A stretch of DNA of 64,000 nt from the NCBI RefSeq assembly GCF_009708215.1, contig NZ_CP046175.1, positions 2,666,001 through 2,730,000 of the forward strand, given 5' to 3'. Source of the DNA: Occultella kanbiaonis (lineage in GTDB: Bacteria > Actinomycetota > Actinomycetes > Actinomycetales > Beutenbergiaceae). The notes under the pieces are model-generated. The model worked only from the letters and a program-made list of their open reading frames with translations, did no database searches and was not told where the DNA came from. Below are positions 61,888 to 64,000 of the stretch, in pieces (the stretch's first letter is position 1; each line of letters begins with the position of its first letter). The translations under genes were made by a program, and so were the position numbers.

Positions 61888-63186
61888 TCAGCCCTCGAGC
61901 AGCGGCTGGATCGCCTCGCACACGTCGGCCGCCACGGCGGCGACATCCGCGTCCGCGCTCCACATGGCATCCAGCGCACCTCGCGCGGTGGTGTCCACCT
62001 GAGCGAAGTTCGCGTGCGACGGCTTCGTGGTGGCGCCGCTGATCGAGTCCACGACGATGTCGAGCTGGGCCTCGCTGAACAGCGGGTTCCCGGCCGCGAG
62101 GGTCTGCGGGTTCAGCAGCGACTCGCGCGGCGGCGGGAAGTACAGGGACAGCGACGCGGAGTTCTCCGGGTTCGTGAAGAACGCCAGGAAGTTCGCCGCC
62201 GCCTGCGTGTTCGCGCCCGCGGCCAGCACGCCGACGCCGGCCTGACCGACGATGTTCTCCTGCTGGGTGGGTCCGGCCGGGAGCGGGACGATGTCCCAGT
62301 TGAACGAGCCGTCGAGGGAGGATGCCCGCGAGATCTGCGTGATCGTCATCGTCGTGTCGCCGGCGAAGAAGTCGGCGCTCGTGCCAGGCCCCGGGATGGC
62401 GTTCTTGACGAACACCGCATCCTGGAACCACTCCAGGGCCGCGACCATCTCGGGGGAGTCGAACTCGCAGGTGGTGCCGTCCGCGCTCCAGGGCTCTGCG
62501 TCCCAGCCACCCCAGACGCTGGCGAGGTTGGTCCAGTTCATGTAGTCGAAGTCTCGGACCACGAGGCCGGCGCCGCCGAGCGCGGCCACGGAGGCTGCGG
62601 AGATGTCGCGGGCGGCGTCGTAGGTCCACCCGTCGGACGCGACCAGCTCGGCCGGGTTCGGTTGGCTCGCGGCTGCGAGCCGGTCCGTGTTCACGAACAT
62701 CACGAACGGCGAGTTCGAGAACGGGTAGGCGTACAGGGCGTCGCCGTCCTCCCACAGCTCGAGGGCGCTCTCGCCGACGTCCTCGAAGTCGTAGCCCTCG
62801 GTGCCGGAGAGGGTCTCGCGCACGTCCACGAGCGCCCCGGAGGAGACGAACTCGGGGGCGTTGGACTCGAAGATCCAGGCGAGGTCCGGCGCGTTCCCGC
62901 CGGCGAGCTGGGTGGTCAGGTTGGTGGTGTAGTCCTCGAACGGGATGGTCTCGAACGTGACGGAGGAGACCTCGTCCGGGTGGTCGGCGATGTAGGCGTC
63001 GGCGATCTCCTGGAACAGGGCGAGGTGGTCCTCGGACGCGGTCCAGACCGTCATGCGCAGGTCGACGGGACCGTCGGCGGGCTCGTCGCCGGCATCGCCA
63101 TCGGAGCACGCGGCGAGCGCGGTGGTGCCGAGGGCGCCGATGCCCACCATGGACAGGAAGTGACGACGGCGGATCTGGGGATTCAT
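61888..63186 (-). CDS. sugar ABC transporter solute-binding lipoprotein (DUF4127 operon)
   Basis: This 432-residue protein has a twin-arginine-like signal (QIRRRHFLSMVG) and a lipobox ending TALAACSD. The family 1 binding fold follows (LRMTVWTASEDHLALFQEI, NAPDLAWIFESNAPEF, FSNSPFVMFVNTDRLAA). The Tat-type signal means it may be exported folded. AAGGAG lies about 10 nt before the ATG. The FAD-dependent oxidoreductase gene precedes it by 61 nt on the same strand. The ligand is not determined. Confidence 0.91.
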   Translation of the reverse strand: MNPQIRRRHFLSMVGIGALGTTALAACSDGDAGDEPADGPVDLRMTVWTASEDHLALFQEIADAYIADHPDEVSSVTFETIPFEDYTTNLTTQLAGGNAPDLAWIFESNAPEFVSSGALVDVRETLSGTEGYDFEDVGESALELWEDGDALYAYPFSNSPFVMFVNTDRLAAASQPNPAELVASDGWTYDAARDISAASVAALGGAGLVVRDFDYMNWTNLASVWGGWDAEPWSADGTTCEFDSPEMVAALEWFQDAVFVKNAIPGPGTSADFFAGDTTMTITQISRASSLDGSFNWDIVPLPAGPTQQENIVGQAGVGVLAAGANTQAAANFLAFFTNPENSASLSLYFPPPRESLLNPQTLAAGNPLFSEAQLDIVVDSISGATTKPSHANFAQVDTTARGALDAMWSADADVAAVAADVCEAIQPLLEG

Positions 63187-63247
63187 GGGTTGCTGCTCCT
63201 TGGGGTGGGGGACTTCGTTGTCAGGACTCGGGGGTTCTCGGTGGCGC

Positions 63248-64000
63248 TCAGTAGGCGTAGACGCCGTCGGGCCAGCTCAGTTCGAAGCCGTCGGCCTCGA
63301 GGAGGTGCTGGAAGACCCCGACGGCGTCGGGGTCGGTGTGCACGTCGGCGGGGGTCAGGCCCTGGCTCAGGCAGTGCGCGGCGAGCATGCCGGCGGCCTC
63401 GCCCACGTTCCACTCCACGGGGTGCAGCCGGTAGCAGCCGTTCGTGATGTGGGTGACGCCGAGGTTCTTCGCACCGGCGAGCAGGTTCCCGCCGCCGCGG
63501 GGGATCAGCGCGCCGAGCGGGATCTGGAACGGCGCCGCGGGCACGTCGATGTAGTTGTCACCGCCGGTGGAGGGGTGCAGGTCGATCCGGTACATGCCGA
63601 CGCCGACACTGTCGGTGTAGGTGCGGGCCGTGTCCTCGCCGCGGGCGGCGGGGGAGACATCCTGCTCGGTGACCGTGGTCAGGGCGCGGATGCGGCGGCT
63701 CTCCCGGTGGTACGGGGCCATCGCGAGACCGTCCTCGGTGCCCATGACGTCCGGGCGCAGCCGCAGGCCGGGCCAGCCGGCGCCGCCGTCGGGCCGGGGT
63801 GCCTCGGTCTGCATCCAGTACAGCATCGAGAGGCTGAGCTGGCGGGCGTCCTCGAGCCGGGCCGCGGCGACGTCCTCGGGCACGTCGATGACGGGTGCCT
63901 CGAAGTAGTCGATGGACGGCCAGTTCACCAGGGTGAGGTCGCTGTCGAACGTGCCCTTGGCGAACATGTCCGCGGCGATGATCCGGCGGAAGGTCCACAG
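63248..64000 (-). CDS. FAD-dependent oxidoreductase (FAD_oxidored family), 5' end outside window
   Basis: This is the C-terminal 250 residues of a protein that continues past the right edge of the window; the frame is open to base 64000. Sequence such as MAPYHRESRRIRALTTVTEQDV, GVGMYRIDLHPSTGG and FQIPLGALIPRGGGNLLAGAKNLGVTH, ending with HPVEWNVGEAAGMLAAHCL, matches the PF12831 FAD-dependent oxidoreductases often found in polysaccharide loci. The N-terminal FAD-binding GxGxxG region is not visible. Its position just before the third sugar importer suggests a role in oxidising a sugar or polyol moiety. Confidence 0.85.
   Translation of the reverse strand: MWTFRRIIAADMFAKGTFDSDLTLVNWPSIDYFEAPVIDVPEDVAAARLEDARQLSLSMLYWMQTEAPRPDGGAGWPGLRLRPDVMGTEDGLAMAPYHRESRRIRALTTVTEQDVSPAARGEDTARTYTDSVGVGMYRIDLHPSTGGDNYIDVPAAPFQIPLGALIPRGGGNLLAGAKNLGVTHITNGCYRLHPVEWNVGEAAGMLAAHCLSQGLTPADVHTDPDAVGVFQHLLEADGFELSWPDGVYAY

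Overview
This window is about 72% GC. It has tightly packed genes, frequent 4-nt ATGA/GTGA overlaps, many GTG starts and Tat/lipobox lipoproteins. This points to a Gram-positive Actinomycetota, most likely a Micrococcales soil-type glycan degrader; genus-level placement is a guess. No rRNA, tRNA, IS element, prophage or CRISPR array was seen. Both ends cut genes: a subtilase at the left and an FAD-dependent oxidoreductase at the right.

Left part (1-12.4 kb, mostly minus strand): a secreted S8 peptidase diverges from a TrmB/LuxR-type regulator. An alpha-1,6-mannan utilisation operon follows, reading leftward: GH125 exo-mannosidase, two permeases, a solute-binding lipoprotein, a cytoplasmic GH76 and a lipoprotein GH76. 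A LacI gene lies upstream on the same strand but is separated from this operon by a perfect 15-bp hairpin.

12.5-18.6 kb (plus): a PotBCAD-like ABC importer is joined by overlap to an adenosine-deaminase-family enzyme and closed by a hairpin. Two AACCGGTT palindromes lie between it and the divergent LacI gene, so LacI probably serves this operon. A P-loop kinase-like gene and a YxFxxD-repeat lipoprotein follow.

18.7-27.2 kb (minus): a GH89 (alpha-N-acetylglucosaminidase) operon with its own binding protein, two permeases, a Gfo/Idh/MocA oxidoreductase and a RidA protein. It is preceded by a 29-codon relic resembling the start of an N-acyl-D-amino-acid deacylase, and by a double-domain Lrp/AsnC regulator.

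27.3-34.2 kb: nucleotidyltransferase, VapBC-like toxin-antitoxin pair, PIG-L deacetylase, AraC regulator divergent from a GH4 glycosidase, two GNAT acetyltransferases and a membrane-anchored HNH nuclease.

34.3-43.6 kb (plus): the most unusual locus. Four coupled genes encode a three-TM protein, a surface vWA protein with a proline/arginine tail, a 1097-residue tubulin-like protein and a 961-residue two-TM protein. The last two end in the same residues, REFL. I know of no defined function.

43.7-48.9 kb: phosphotransferase, YjbR-like protein, membrane protein, a DUF4062 protein of lower GC (possible defence gene), and a MalY/PatB C-S lyase with a YheO-type regulator.

49-57.5 kb (plus): a peptide/opine-type ABC operon containing an amidohydrolase and ending with an MFS transporter. 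Three direct repeats spaced exactly 20 bp precede it.

57.5-64 kb (minus): a third sugar ABC importer with a secreted DUF4127/discoidin protein and the FAD-dependent oxidoreductase. All three sugar importers lack an ATPase gene, implying a shared MsiK-type ATPase elsewhere.
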